Source: Nilaparvata lugens (taxonomy: Eukaryota; Arthropoda; Insecta; Hemiptera; Delphacidae). From it: a stretch of DNA of 64,000 nucleotides. Made by a program: the position numbers and the translations under genes. Position 1 is the first letter of the stretch, and each line of letters opens with the position of its first letter. The notes under the pieces are model-generated. The model ran no database searches and had not been told where the DNA came from. It was given only the letters and a program-made list of their open reading frames with translations. Shown piece after piece: positions 22,845-35,281 of this stretch. The DNA lies in contig NC_052507.1 of the NCBI RefSeq assembly GCF_014356525.2, positions 41,228,097 through 41,292,096 on the forward strand. Direction: 5' to 3'.

Positions 22845-23645
22845 TGTAATATTACATTTTTTCTCGATTAAAATCGAATCTTCAATTCGAGATCTATAAA
22901 ACTTGATAGTAAATATCAGAGTAATCGATATGCGGACAACTTTTTACTGAGAATTTATAGTAAATAATTGTGTTGCACATTCCATGGTATCACCAAAACA
23001 GAGTTAACAGAATTAACAGATCATTATAAATATAGAGGATATATAAATTTAAAATAACAGTTTCAAAATAAAGTTTTATTGAGAACAAATGTAAAATGTA
23101 AATTCTAAACTTGTAATTTATAATTTTTTGGAATTTAATATTAATGACGTGTTCATAACGTCGTCACTGGTTTGAGGTGTGGCTTTGCTCTGTACTTGTT
23201 AGCTTTTCTCTCTAAAAATGATGGCTGGCTATGGTGTTCTAATTTTGTGCTCTCTGAATATTTTTCTGTTTAATTGAAATTTATAATGTTTTAATTTGAG
23301 ATTTGAACAGTTTTATGGTGTTCTAAGTTTGTATAATTTGATTTGTGTGTCTACAAGCCTACAGCCATTGTTTTTCAACTATATAAATGGATAAGTATTT
23401 TAGCTTGTAATGATGCTAGATGTTTAAGTGTGTAAGGTATTGTTTTGTGGATTTGTGTTGTATATTGCCAAAATTCTTATGAAGATTATAAGTTGATTTG
23501 CTCTGAAAACTGGATTTCTTATTCATAAGCAGTAGATCTATTCATAATTTATCAAGAATCTACCATTTTGGAGCCGATAACTTCCTTTAGGTTAATAGGT
23601 GAGAAATGCTATCCAACCTATTTAGGATAAATTGGTAGCATGGCA
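22845..23645 (+). repeat. 3' LTR of copy 2
   Basis: 801 bp, ends GGTAGCATGGCA, then the CATA target duplicate. Confidence 0.9.
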
Positions 23646-23649
23646 CATA

Positions 23650-23702
23650 GGATGCCGTACATTGACTTTTTGGCAGTACGAAGTTTGCCGGGCAAGCTAG
23701 TA
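23650..23702 (+). mobile_element. Helitron-like 3' end
   Basis: Ends gtacgaagtttgccgggcaagCTAGT with a short ttgcc/ggcaa hairpin before CTAG. The inverted copy at 33337-33395 shows the same end (actagcatacccggcgaact). CTAG preceded by a hairpin fits Helitrons, but the assignment is tentative. Confidence 0.45.
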
Positions 23703-23879
23703 TTCATCTAATTTGTAATTGTATCAACAAATAAATAAATAATAAAAATCGATACTGATTATGAGCTCATAGAGCATTGAATTCTTTTCAATTTGATGTA
23801 TAATTTCATAATTTTACGCATTTCCTTACGCCTTTTGCAGCAGCTTTAGTAATAAGTGTGAAATTTACCTCCTATGCTG

Positions 23880-24303
23880 AAGGACAGAAGGACCCTGAAC
23901 AGATCTGCAGGGTCAAATATTGGTTTCCAAACTTTTCCCTACTAACATAAATTTCACCAGTAAGAAGGATCTGCCCATACCAATAATCATCAACAACCAA
24001 GATAAACTATATTATTCTAATGATGTCAAGTATCTAATTATGACATTGGACGCAACGTTTCGCTGGAAGGCCCATGTCAAGAAGAAGAAAGAAGAGCCTG
24101 AAATAAATTATAACAAAACTTTATTTGCTCATCGGAAGAAATTCCATCCTTTTAATCCGAAATCAATACCTCCTGTACAGACAGATATTGAAGCCAGTAG
24201 ACTTGCAGACAGGCACCAACACAACAAAGGGGAGATCCATCTGCTAGACAATGAAGGGTTGATGCACAGGCTAAAAAGGAGGAAACAGTTCGAACTAGTG
24301 TAA
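23880..24303 (+). pseudogene. Jockey-type LINE reverse-transcriptase fragment with internal deletion
   Basis: The frame from 23920 includes NDVKYLIMTLDATFRWKAHV, the conserved V-K-Y-L-G-x-x-L-D block C-terminal to the polymerase motifs, here with Ile for Gly. It then jumps to GLMHRLKRRKQFELV, the usual extreme C-terminus of such ORF2 proteins. The intervening sequence and everything upstream (including the catalytic Asp pair) are missing, so it is inactive. Confidence 0.75.
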
Positions 24304-24830
24304 TGCTTGGTTCAAGTAGTGTCAAACGAAAGAGCAGAACGGTGATCGAGTGGGATTAACCTTTAAGTGCAGTCAATAGGTGTACATATTAAATTAAAGT
24401 GTACATATTAACAATAACAGTAAGAGTTTCGCTGTTCCATTTTTCAAGTAGTTTGTTAGGATAGAAAAAATAAGCTCATCCTATACTATTAAACGAGCAA
24501 TTTCTGTTTATATGTTTGTATTTCACCGCATCTCGAAAACAGCTCTAACAATTCTCACGATATTCGGAACATACGAGATAGCGTATGTTCGTAGTAAGTT
24601 TATAATATAAAAATTCGATTGCACTAGGTCTCACCCTGGGAAAACTCGCTGAAGGACATTGAAAGGATAATTATTATTCATCCTTGGAAGAACAGCTGAT
24701 AATAATTATTTCGTCGTCTGTTGATGATGGAAGTGAGTGAGCGTGTTCATGTGTGTGGGACTGTGTCAAAATTATGACTCAGCTGTTGAACATTTGTAAT
24801 CATTCAATCAGGTACTTAGTGCCGGTTGCA
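24304..24830. other. No gene; probable transposon debris
   Basis: Contains ctattaaacgagcaatttctg at about 24487, a repeat-type start also seen in variant form at 28036 (ttaaacgagcgctagcgag). Confidence 0.4.
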
Positions 24831-24943
24831 AAAAAGCCGGGTTATTCTCAATCCTGATTAATTCCAGTGGATCCATCTTTTTGAAATTGTCTTCTCTGAT
24901 TTTGCTCAGAATTAAAATTTAACCAGCTTTTGTGCAACCGGGC
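24831..24943. mobile_element. MITE, GGTTGCACAAA family, copy 1
   Basis: Terminal inverted repeats gccggttgcaaaaaagcc and gcttttgtgcaaccgggc. No coding. Same family as 25245-25393 and 42402-42549. Confidence 0.8.
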
Positions 24944-25244
24944 CTTTGTGAGGGAGATTTTTGCATTCCTCTGGAAATTAATCTCAATTTACTGTGATTA
25001 GATAGAACATTTTCTGTATGAATTATGAATGTTATTATAATTTCTTCTTTCGTAATAAATGTTTTATCTTTTTGTACTCCAGAGTGAAGCTCGGTCCCCG
25101 ATATTAAGTCTTTAGACTAGATAGAATTGACCAAAATAAGATCAGCTGTGGACATCGTTGATCAACTCTGATTATTTTGGCAACGTTTCACTCATCTGTT
25201 CCAATTTCTATCGATCTATTTTCGTACGGTTGTTTATAGTTACA

Positions 25245-25393
25245 CCCGGTTGCAAAATATCTGTTAACTCTTAATAACGATTAAATACTATGAGAACCAA
25301 TCAGAGGACCCTTCTTCTCAGACAAAACTTCTGAATTGGTTCTCGTGGAATTTAATCATGATTGAAATTCAACAGGCATTTGTGCAACCGGGC
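25245..25393. mobile_element. MITE, GGTTGCACAAA family, copy 2
   Basis: Ends cccggttgcaaaatatctgt and catttgtgcaaccggg, with internal inverted words gagaaccaatcaga and tgaattggttctc. Confidence 0.8.
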
Positions 25394-25449
25394 CTTGTCT
25401 TTAAAACAAATATTGTGTAGCCCTAAATCAATATCTTCTTTTGAACTTT

Positions 25450-27562
25450 TCTACAGATGAATCTATATAATAAGAGAGAGTAGGGTTGTGTTTGTTCGTG
25501 TGTTCGTTTGTTCGCATCAAAACATGTCAACTTGTGGATTTCATACTGGAAAAATGGGAATGATTTAGATCTCCAATTTTGAACATAGATTCTAAAAATA
25601 TCAATCTTGTGCACCTGGAATCCCAAATTTCAATTTTCCTTCTAGATTTTTCAGAATTAATACGGTATTCAAACTTCATTAATGGTACATACGATGTTAT
25701 AAGAAAAATCATCAAATCATAATATGGTAGAAATTAAAAAAGGAACATCTGTGCCTTTTATTGCTTTCTACCTGATACCACTTAACCTCAATAATATTGT
25801 TTTGATAATTGATGAATATTTTTAATAATATTTTTATTTTAAATATAAAAATAATAGTATTGTTTTGATAATTAATAAATATTTTCATTTTCACAAACTC
25901 TGTATAATAATATGGTGAATGTGAAAAAGCTGCATCAAAAATATCTCAAAAACATCTGTTTAGAAAAAACTTTCCCCCAGTTGCACGAACGTCGGTTAAT
26001 GTTTAATCGCAAAAAAATGCTATACTTTAATTAAAGTTAACGCTAACTGATGCATTTTGGTTGCACAAAAAAGAAATTTCAAGTGATAACGCCGAATCGA
26101 CATAAAAAAATTTCAACAGGCCATTCACGGGGAATTAAATTCAACTAACGCCTATTAGGTACCTAAACTGATAGCTGTCTTCCATTAATTAAAAAAAACT
26201 AACCGATCTTTGTGGAACAGAATCCGTAAAACTAACACTGATTTGTTAATCGGCGTTAATGTCCATATTTAACAGACGTACGTGCAACTGGCCAATAGTT
26301 TTGAAACTTTGTTTTCCTGATGCAATGTTTAGGCCTACACGTGGCTTGGATTATTAATTTTTCAGCTAGTACAGCTTTTTGAGACAAAGTGCAAACATAG
26401 TGCATATAAACGTCTACAGTATCATCAATGCTGTATCGGCAATATGAAAACGCATGCAGTTAATATGTCTTTGGATAAAGGTGTTGATATTTACATAAAG
26501 AAATAAATTATCCTCTTCCATTTTTATATAATTTAAATTTCAAGATTATTCGAGCCCTGATAGAATGACTGACTCACTGTATAGTCAGTCGATAATTTTA
26601 ATATTGGAATGAGGGGTATTTTGGCAAGCTGAGCAAAAAATGTCATATGCACCTTTTCGTTATATCTTTAAATGAAAAATGAGTTTTGTGGGTTGTCAAA
26701 ACTCCCTCTGAAAGGGAAACTATTCAACTTATTCTATCTTTTAGTAAAATAACAATGATCATCCAACCATCTATTATCTTCTATTTTATAATAAAGGAAA
26801 GAAGTGTATACACGTATACAGGTGTAAAATATAGGTAAATTATGTTTGACGCATCATCACGTCTGAACTACTGGACTGATTAGCTTGAAATAAAATTTTG
26901 CATATAGATTCTTGCTTAACCGAGGATGGTTATAAACCTATTTCAAATTCTTCAATATTTGATTACATCAAGTTTTCAGTTTGTCAAGTTTTAAATTATT
27001 TGTCATGCTTTCAGTTGTTGTAAGGAAGCAGCAGAAAATCTTTCTTAAAAGGGAAATTAGAAGATAGGTATGATTGGGGATCCTTTTCGATTGATAAAAA
27101 CAGGTTTTCCGTCGCACCCAAATTTTTTCCGCCATTTTGAATCCAACTTCTTTTTTTAATTAGAAGGTGGTTATATGATACATGATTCCGATACAGGATT
27201 TCCAGAGAAAAGGTATGGTGAAAACCGCACATCGATATCTCACACCTTTCAAAATGTATTCTCATTCATTTCCTTTATTATAGTATATAATATGATAGAT
27301 AGATGGATATATCATCCATCTATCTATCATCTTCTATACTATAATAATAGAGGAAAGAACTGGTTTAAACACGTATACACGTGTATAGGAAAATTATGTT
27401 TGATGCATCATCACGTCTGAAATACTGGACTGATTTACTTGAAATGCTGCTTATAAATTCTTAATCAACCGAGGATTCTTATATGCCTATTTTCAATTCT
27501 TCTGGATTTTATTACGTCAAGTTTTAAAATAGACCCTTGCGAAGCACGGGTTACCTGCTAGT
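25450..27562 (+). mobile_element. Helitron-like repeat X, copy 1 (composite)
   Basis: Starts near tctatataataagagagagt and ends gcgaagcacgggttacctgCTAGT. The 5' part pairs with 34452-34900. The middle (26296-26640) pairs with 39925-40330. The end pairs with 40440-40641, and part of it is repeated locally (26750-27010 against 27295-27545). A MITE interrupts it at 25978-26291. No Rep/helicase frame is visible, so it is non-autonomous. The Helitron assignment rests on the TC...CTAG ends only. Confidence 0.5.
25978..26291. mobile_element. MITE with CAGTTGCACG termini
   Basis: Inverted ends cagttgcacgaacgtcggtt and acgtacgtgcaactgg. The uninterrupted site is visible at about 35240-35265 and 39945-39970 (gaaaaaacatagttttgaaa), which shows insertion into repeat X. 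Confidence 0.75.
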
Positions 27563-27566
27563 GAAT

Positions 27567-27677
27567 AATAATGAAAACACTGGGTTTTTGTCAAAAATAT
27601 CACTTATTTATTGTAAAATAACAAACATGTTTCGACAAGATGATATTTTTTTACAAAATCCTAGTGTTTTCATTATG
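27567..27677. repeat. Small inverted repeat
   Basis: aatgaaaacactgggttttt and its near reverse complement aaaatcctagtgttttcatt, spacer about 45 bp, lying about 55 bp inside the intron after the iduronidase exon. Confidence 0.75.
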
Positions 27678-27730
27678 GATAGATATCACAATATCTCACC
27701 AGCAAAAGTATCTGAAATAAAAAATAATAC

Positions 27731-27873
27731 CTGAGATATTCGGCAAAAATATGTTGACCGGAATAGTTATCAATGTTGTATTAATATCCATACTATCAGT
27801 TGACCATATCAACATAATTGATATTGATAGACTGGAACCACCGATTCGACTCCTTGTAGCGATAACTTTGAGT
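27731..27873 (-). CDS. Idua: Alpha-L-iduronidase, internal exon (third visible)
   Basis: Exon of 143 nt with a tcttttacag acceptor and an AG|GTATTA donor. Its phase completes the split Arg codon (AG|A) of the exon at 40662-40787 and leaves one base over. The 47-codon frame is open. It reads LKVIATRSRIGGSSLSISIM then LIWSTDSMDINTTL..., ending LPNIS. This matches the iduronidase beta-sandwich segment in which a hydrophobic LIY/W-S-x-D strand is followed by an Asn-rich loop and another strand. Two other frames are closed early. Later exons (C-terminal fibronectin-like part) were not found below 27.7 kb. I am fairly sure because phase, order and residue pattern agree. Confidence 0.75.
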
Positions 27874-28688
27874 CTGTAAAAGAAAGGTCATTTTTTATGA
27901 TTGTAAATATGCAGGATTAATCTGAATTATGGACCCATTTTCAAAGTCATATCCATTCAAGTACTTATATATTCAAAACGAACAATTTTTATAACAATGG
28001 AAAGATAAAATTCTAAGGTTTTCTCACGATAATTAAACGAGCGCTAGCGAGTTTTGGTGTCCGTCTGTTTGTATGTTCTACAATAATTTTAGAAAGAATT
28101 GATCAATCAGCTTCAAATTTTGAACACGTATTCTTCGAACCTATGTACAGGACAAGTTCGTTGTACAAGAAAATTGACTCACTCCTTCGTCCTTTTTCAG
28201 GATATAAAAACAACATTGAAAGTGCATAAGAAAAAAAATGTTGTGATTTAGTCAGCTGAAGAATTCATTGCATGCAATTCAGACAATCCTTCATGCGCTA
28301 CACATGATTTCAGCTGGTTAATACAGAGCATAATTTACAATAATTGTTACATCAACAAACTGATACGGGTTGAGATAATATCAATGTGCGGTTTTCGCCA
28401 TTTATTTTCTCTTGGAACGCTGTATCACACCACCTTCTCATTTCAAAAAATGAATTTGGATTCATATAAGGGAGATGTTGAAGCGACAGAGTAATTTTTG
28501 AAAAGTAATTTATCATATCAAATAGGATCCCCAATGAAACCTACATAGTCAAGTTATTCTTGTTTTAGAAACAAATTGGCTGTTTCCATGATTTTCATCA
28601 ACTCTGTATAATTGAAAGTTGCGGCTTTCAAAGATTACAAAACAGCAGTCTGTTCTTGAGCGAGTTCTCCAACCCAGGGGGTCACTAG
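27874..28688. other. Iduronidase intron, repeat-derived sequence
   Basis: Includes a repeat-type start at about 28034 and, near 28370-28440, a segment inverted relative to 27180-27260 (gaaaaccgcacatcgatatc and its counterpart). No gene seen. Confidence 0.5.
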
Positions 28689-29484
28689 TTACTTTGGGTC
28701 CCTATTAGATAAAGAAGTCAGGACTTGCAGCCTGGTGAGGCAGTCAGCCTAGCTTACCCGGTCACAGTGCACTGTTGTTGAACCATGGCAGTCATTCGGG
28801 CTGCCCCGCTGACAGGGTGACAGAGCGAGCTACTGCCCATAACCTAGCGCCGCAGTGCAGGATGGTTTCACACAGCTTGGCGGTGTTGTCATTCGAGATG
28901 GGTGTCTGGCTTGGAAGTGTTTCGGCCGCATTGCAGGATGACTGTTAGCGGTTGTCGGAAGATGAACAGCTGGGATTTTTTCGTAATAGAGAAATTCTGA
29001 TTGCAGATTCGTTCTCAGCGACCCCAAGTTTAGCCTGAAGGCTCAGAATGTCAACAATGTTCTCAAATAATTAAAAATCATCATGAAAAGTCATTAATAT
29101 GGTAGTACACCACGTTTCTGGGAACTTTTTACTGGTGACTGGAGTTATTATTGATTATGGGTAACACAAAAATCAAACTAATCGTGAGAAAGAAAACTGC
29201 TGTTGAACGCGAATAAGACCGCCACTCCATTGTTCTATTGTCTCGGCTGCTTGGCTGAGCCTGGCTGGAGGGATCAAATAACCGACTGGATTGATCTTTC
29301 GTCTGTCCGCTAGGCGGAACTACGCCGACCATTGCTGGGTGGAAGAGCTTACTGCGGCCGCTCGCATTCCCACCAACGCTGCTGTTATTTGCTGTCTCAG
29401 CGCCTAGTCCGAGTCAGACAAGCATCCAGCCTGCACTGCGGAGCTAGCTATACAGCTGCCTGGTCTAATAGGGACTCAAAGTAA
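28689..29484. mobile_element. GC-rich TIR element, 796 bp
   Basis: The 21-bp termini TTACTTTGgGTCCCTATTAGA and its inverse (29464-29484) differ at one position. The interior is strikingly richer in G+C than the flanks (contains gcggccgc at about 29355) and has no long frame. If the ends are CTTTG..., the flanking TA on each side would be a TA target duplication as in Tc1/mariner-like elements. This is uncertain. Confidence 0.65.
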
Positions 29485-29886
29485 AAGAGAATATTGGAAA
29501 AGAACGTTAGAGATTTCTCTTTACACATTGATAAAAGAATTGTTCATTTCGGATAAGTACTTGAGTAAATATGAAGTTTTAAATATGAGTTTTTAGAATG
29601 ACAGAGAATGATTATTACTATTGATATTCCTTCGCCAGATAAATATTATTCGAGGATTTGCATAAATGACTAGAAACACAATAAATATAAAATGAATCTC
29701 CTATTTCAGAGAAATCTGTTGTTATTGCTACTTAAATTTATTTTTAACGTAATTTACAACAGTTTCTAATTCTGCTAAAAATTATAATAGCTCATTCTGG
29801 TTTTGCATGTAGGAGTATTTTTTATGAATTTTCATTAAATTTTATAAGAAATTTGATTTTTTTTTAAATCTTCTATATCTTTAAAA

Positions 29887-30290
29887 GGCTAAGCCCCGAC
29901 AGACTGAAATCACACCACAGCCCAAACTACTGAGCATAAAAACTTGAAATTTCGCACAATTGTTTATGGTAGCCTCAAAACATCCAATAAGAAAGGGGTT
30001 TCAGAAATTTGCCCCCCTGAGGGAGCTGGGGCCCCCAAAAAATGTTGTACTTTTTAACCGCACATTGCACAGCAAAGTCATGAGGAACTTTTTTGTTCAG
30101 CTACGAAAAAAAATTAGATCTATGCAGAAAAATTCCGATCAGGAGCACAGGGGGGTTAAGGAGAGGGCATTCTTCGGAAATTTTGTTGTAAATCAAACTA
30201 CAGCTCAAACTAATTGGCCTACAGACTTGAAACTTTTCACAAATATAGACGCGCACTAAGAACGGATTTCTAAGATATATTTTCAAGATG
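29887..30290. repeat. Dispersed repeat Z, copy 1
   Basis: Matches 31414-31700 for over 250 bp (ctaagccccgacagactgaa, tgcccccctgagggagctg, gatctatgcagaaaaattcc). Confidence 0.85.
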
Positions 30291-30413
30291 TTCGATGTTT
30301 TTGAACGGGTAGTATTATAGTCAACTGTCTACTAACGTTGATGGAAAGATTCATTTTGAAGATGTTCTATGTTTTTGAACGGGTAGTATTATAGTCCACT
30401 AGACAGCTGATTT
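30271..30413. repeat. Imperfect tandem duplication
   Basis: gatgttcgatgtttttgaac plus gggtagtattatagtc occurs twice, about 75 bp apart. Confidence 0.8.
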
Positions 30414-30702
30414 AATATGAATAATTCTATAGTCTGATTTTTACTTCAATATTGGCGTATGGAGGAGGCTCCTTTTTCCTTTTATATTATCCTTGAAATG
30501 CAAAATTTCCAAAAACCTTGTATATACGTCGACACGCAATTTAAAAAGGAACATACCTGTCAAATTTCATGAAAATCTATTACCGCGTTTCGCCGTAAAT
30601 GCGCAACATAAAACATATAAACATTTAAACATTAAGAGAAATGCCAAACCGTCGACTTGAATCTTAGAGTAGACCTCACTTCGCTCGGTCAATTAACATT
30701 GG

Positions 30703-30934
30703 TCAAAGAATAACAGAGGAATTAATTCTTTTCGTACTGCATGCATGACCATGAACAAAAAATATCATCCGAAAAACATTGTGAAATCAGCTGGATGACC
30801 ATATGGAGCCATACCAAGTTTCAAAGCTTCATCTTGAATACAATTGGAATTAAAAATTTTATATTGATGTTTAATTGGTGAAAAGTGATCATGCATGCAG
30901 TACGAAAAGAATTAATTTCTCTGTTATTCTTTGA
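30703..30934. repeat. Inverted repeat with 48-bp arms
   Basis: 30703-30750 (tcaaagaataacagaggaat...catgcatgacc) is inverted at 30887-30934 with about three mismatches. Spacer 136 bp, MITE-like. Confidence 0.85.
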
Positions 30935-31413
30935 GCAATCTTGATAAATAACGTATCCATAGAATCTTGATAAAATTTGCTAACTTTTTCTCTTAAAAAT
31001 TTCCTGTGAAGTGAAATTCGCCATCAAAAATTCAAAATGGCCTCCAATTTGATAATTTACATCGAAATTTTTTTGTTTTATTTTTTGAAGTTGAGTCTTT
31101 ACATTGAATTTTTTTTCTTAAAGTTGAGTCATAAGAGCACAAATATCCATGCCAAATTTCAGATCAATACAACATTGCGTTCTCAAGATAAAAATTCCTA
31201 AGTGAAAAAAACAAAATGGCAGCTATAAGGATATCCGCTGAGTTTTGGACACTTCAAATACGACATTTGTAGTCTCCTATCATCCAGGAACAATACCCTA
31301 AAATGTTTGACACTACTTCTGAAACACCCTGAATATATAATATATCTGGAGATGTGGAACTCCCGTCTGGGACTCCCCACCAATCTTCTTCTTCTTCTTC
31401 TTCTACATCTATA

Positions 31414-31700
31414 GAAGGCTAAGCCCCGACAGACTGAAATCACACCACAGCCCAAACTACTGAGCCTAAAAACTTGAAATTTTGCACAATTGTTTATGGT
31501 AGCCTCAAAACATCCACTAAGAAAGGATTTTCAGAAATTTGCCCCCCTGAGGGAGCTGCCCCCCCCCCAAAAAAAAATGTTGTACTTTTTAACTGCTCAT
31601 TGCACAGCAAAGTCATGAGGAACTTTTTTGTTCAGCTACGAAAAAAATAGATCTATGCAGAAAAATTCCGATCAGGAACACAGGGGGGGGGGCTAAGCTC
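31414..31700. repeat. Dispersed repeat Z, copy 2
   Basis: Direct homologue of 29887-30150, with C10 and G8 homopolymers at variable positions. Confidence 0.85.
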
Positions 31701-31950
31701 TAGCCGGTGTGCTCCCCCTGTTATCTCAGTTATTATTGAAGATATCGACTCAAATTTTTTTTAAATGAAAGAGGAGGAAAAAATAAAGCGCGCTAGCCTA
31801 TTTTTATACGATTTAGTTCGACTTTAATATTAGAAATAGCTGTTTCAAAGGATGAAAAAGATCCTATTAAGTAAGGTTATGAACATGGTAAGGTGAACGC
31901 CATATGGAACTGATATAATTGACACATGATATTCTAACATATGTTGTAAT

Positions 31951-32627
31951 CTTAGACCAGTTATAGAATAGACACGGCCCATGTCTGAAAGTCGATGAAG
32001 CCAACATCTATTGCCAAATCCACCCATCATGACCATCACAACAGTGACGTCACGCATCGTATAGAAATAATTATAGAAAAAATTTTTGAGTTTGTTGTGT
32101 AAGTGTTTGTGGTGTTTAACTTACATTGTTGTTAAACATAGCTTGTTTTCCATAGCAGATTGTTATTTATTTATGTAATTATTATTTATGAAAATGGTAA
32201 TCTCCTGCGCAGCATATAATTGCACTGAAATTTTTAGGAAAAAAGTGGAATATCTTTTCATGCGTAAGTTGGAATTTATACACATAAATATTGTAAGTTG
32301 TAACTGTAATATTATCCTTGGTTAGGATGTAAGTGAACTCATTGCAGCATGACAATAAATTAGTTTTGTAGGCTACCATATCTTATTATTTTCAAAACAC
32401 ATTATAACTTTGAAGCCAATATCACATCACACGTTATAACTCAACCGATATCGTTTTTGCCCATAGCTAGAAATAACCTAAAAACACCATGAATCTGAAA
32501 TAGTCACAATCAGAAAGTTTTCCATACAATGCGTCACTGTTGTGACGTCAAGATTGGTGGATTTGGCAGTAGATGTTGGCTTCAGAGGCTAGACTTCCCA
32601 GCGTGTCTATTCTATAACTGGTCTAAG
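31951..32627. mobile_element. MITE with about 110-bp terminal inverted repeats
   Basis: Ends CTTAGACCAGTTATAGAATA and its inverse. The arms continue through aagccaacatctattgccaa and gtgacgtcacg-like sequence. The interior is non-coding. Target duplication not resolved. Confidence 0.85.
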
Positions 32628-33336
32628 GTTGTAATCATTGGAAAGCTTGAAATAATCTAATCAATCAGCTGATTGAATTAATTTTGCGATTACCAAGAGC
32701 GCAAGCTAGTCACGTGTTTGTTCCATTGTTGTATGCTTGGCCAGTTTGGTTTGCTCTATCAGCTGTATATGGAGTCTCATACATTCCAATTAGAACAGAG
32801 CACCGAGATTTTCTTTGGTTAGAAGTTTGTTGATAATTCTTTTTTCAAATTCAAATTTTATTGCCTTAAAGAATCACATTGGAAACTTTCTTAATTAAAA
32901 GACAACAAGATTACAAAAACAAAATGTCAAACATATACCTACATTTATTTGTAGCACGGCCAGTAAAAACCAGAGTACTAAAAAAATTGAGTACTAACAG
33001 TGAGTTCATTTAATATAACTTATATATTTTTTTGTTAATATGATGTAAATAAAAAGTAGGAGTTGATGAGAGATGTGAGTAATGCCTTATATTTGATCCA
33101 ATTGTTTATTCATATTGTAGTAGTCGGGGTCACTGCAATCAAGAGTTTTTTATTCTGTAGCTGGAAAATTTCATACATATTGATTGTCCATAATGTATCC
33201 AGTGTCCATAATGGAAGTGATTGAACTACTCAAAATTAATGGCTTACTGGTCCCTCATAGAATTTATAGTACTCCTGGTGATTGAGCCTGTCTTTTTTCA
33301 GCATTGACTATTAATAATAAAGCTTTATTTACAACT
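32628..33336. other. Intronic sequence, no gene recognised
   Basis: No domain-bearing frame and no repeat partner within the window. Confidence 0.5.
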
Positions 33337-33395
33337 AGCATACCCGGCGAACTTCGTACCACCAAAAAGTTAATGTATCTCATGTCACACTTGAC
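33337..33395 (-). mobile_element. Helitron-like 3' end (inverted)
   Basis: actagcatacccggcgaact then tcgtaccaccaaaaagttaa is the reverse complement of the family end at 23650-23702 and of the repeat flanking LTR copy 2. Confidence 0.5.
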
Positions 33396-33601
33396 TTTAT
33401 TTGGTAATTATATCTATTAGAGAAGTGTTGAATTAAAAATAGATAGCTTAAATCAGTGTTTCAACAATTAATTCAATGTTTTCATAGTTGTTGATTGTCA
33501 ATAGATGGTCTAGGAAACATGCGATGTACGATGAATCACACAGAATTCCATATTCTTTCCATCTTCCATTTTAGGATGAATATAAGCAAAGCTAAATTGA
33601 A

Positions 33602-33763
33602 AAAAATGTAAATAATTCTGTCATTCTTCAGTAACTAATAAATGCAATATGAACAACTCTCTTTCATGAGGTGGATTATGAGAAAAATGTAAATAATTCT
33701 GTCATTCTTCAGTAACTAATAAATGCAATATGATCAACTCTCTTTCATGAGGTGGATTATGAG
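33602..33763. repeat. 81-bp tandem duplication
   Basis: Two near-identical 81-bp units (aaaaatgtaaataattctgt...gaggtggattatgag), followed by a third partial echo (caactctctttt). Confidence 0.95.
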
Positions 33764-34451
33764 CAACTCTCTTTTGCAGGTGAATAATTTTTTCTCAACA
33801 TTTTCCAGTTTCTCAATGATAGGGGAGTAAAAATTATTTGTATAGGTCTTCTAAGGAGCCATTATCTACAGCTGGTACCAATCAACTACACTTCAAATCC
33901 AAACTACCGTTTTAATACCAGTACACAATTTATCACAGGGTGACATGTTTATTACAGCTGATATCTTTAGATGCTAAATCATATTATCAAAATATGATCT
34001 TGAATCATGATCATCATTCCGTTCTTCGGTAGCCGCTTGGCCGACAATTTCGAAAACATAGTAATCGATCTGTAAAATGGATTAATAAATAATTATTGTT
34101 GCCCCCGCCCTTTTAAAATTTCTGTTCAGAAACCATCCCCAATATTCACACAACATATTACCAAAGTTTGATGCCGTTATGTCAAGTAGTTTTCAAGTCT
34201 AAAGGGAACAAACACACAAACAGACATTCATTTTTATATAACATAGATTTACATTTGGCTCAAACAAAAGCCTCTCTAAATGGAGGTAGAATGATAAGGT
34301 TGACAACTTTCAGTTCTGTTGTTCTAACATTTTTGTTTTCAAATCACTTTCAAAAAGTTCATGTAGTTCATGTAGTGTTTGAGACACTTCTGGTGCTATC
34401 ATAGTTTCACCACTATTCTGTTCCACAGTCCTATCTCTTGCTGTTGTTAAC
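33764..34451. other. Intronic sequence, no gene recognised
   Basis: Short frames only. Confidence 0.5.
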
Positions 34452-35281
34452 TTTATCTTCTATATAATGAAGTTTGTTTGTTTGTTCACATCAAAACATG
34501 TCAACTTGTGGATTCCGGAAAAACGAGAATGATTAAGATCTCCAAATTTTGCACATAGATTCTAAAAATATAAATCTCATGCACCTCGGATCCCAAATTT
34601 CAATTTTCCTTCTAGATTTTTCATAATTAATGTTCAAATTTCATTTATGGGGCATACGATTTCATACAGCAAATTCACCAAATCATATGATAGAAATTTA
34701 AAAAAAAACTGTTCTATTATTGCTTTCCACTTAACCTCAATAATATTGATAGATATTTTTAATAATAATATTATTTTTATTATTAATATAATAATAGTAT
34801 TGTTTTGATAATTGATAAATATTTTTTATTTTACAAACTCTGTATAATAATATGGTGAATGTGAAAGAGCTGTATCAAATAAATTATCTCAAAAGCATCT
34901 GTTTAAGCTGGGTATTCCTTTGTGCGTAAATGCCTTCCTCGACCATGACAGGGAGAGAATCTCAGATTGGGTAGATTTCAATTTGTCTACATAACCTGAA
35001 AGATTATGTTCAATTATGTTCTAATGGGGCAGGTTGAGCTTAAACTTTCTCAAACTTTTAAATGACATTATGTTGATATTATTAGAAATTTTTGATCCTT
35101 CAATAATAAAGACAGAAAAAGAAAAGTTATTTGATCAGCTGTTTTAACAAACTTGATATTTGGAGAATATGAATGTCAACAATGCTTGCCGTCGTCGACT
35201 GCGGAAATTTACACACAAACGAAAATGCACCTTTAGAAAAAACATAGTTTTGAAACTTCGTTTTTCTGATGCAATGTATAG
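34452..35281 (+). mobile_element. Helitron-like repeat X, copy 2, left part
   Basis: Homologous to 25450-25977. It ends abruptly at the ATAG where LTR copy 3 inserted. The repeat resumes at 39082. Confidence 0.6.

Larger units (their letters stand above)
17761..23645 (+). mobile_element. Non-autonomous LTR element with coiled-coil ORF, copy 2 (most complete)
   Basis: Two LTRs of exactly 801 bp (17761-18561, 22845-23645) with few differences, TG...CA ends, and a 4-bp duplication CATA at 17757-17760 and 23646-23649. A polypurine tract precedes the 3' LTR. The interior carries one intact 310-codon ORF, a hexamer minisatellite, and two tandem arrays. No polymerase or integrase is visible, so movement would need proteins in trans. 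It lies inside a dispersed repeat whose 3' end (gtacgaagtttgccgggcaa) resumes at 23650-23700. Immediately after the 5' LTR there is an anomalous 40-bp copy of that same downstream flank. Confidence 0.9.
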
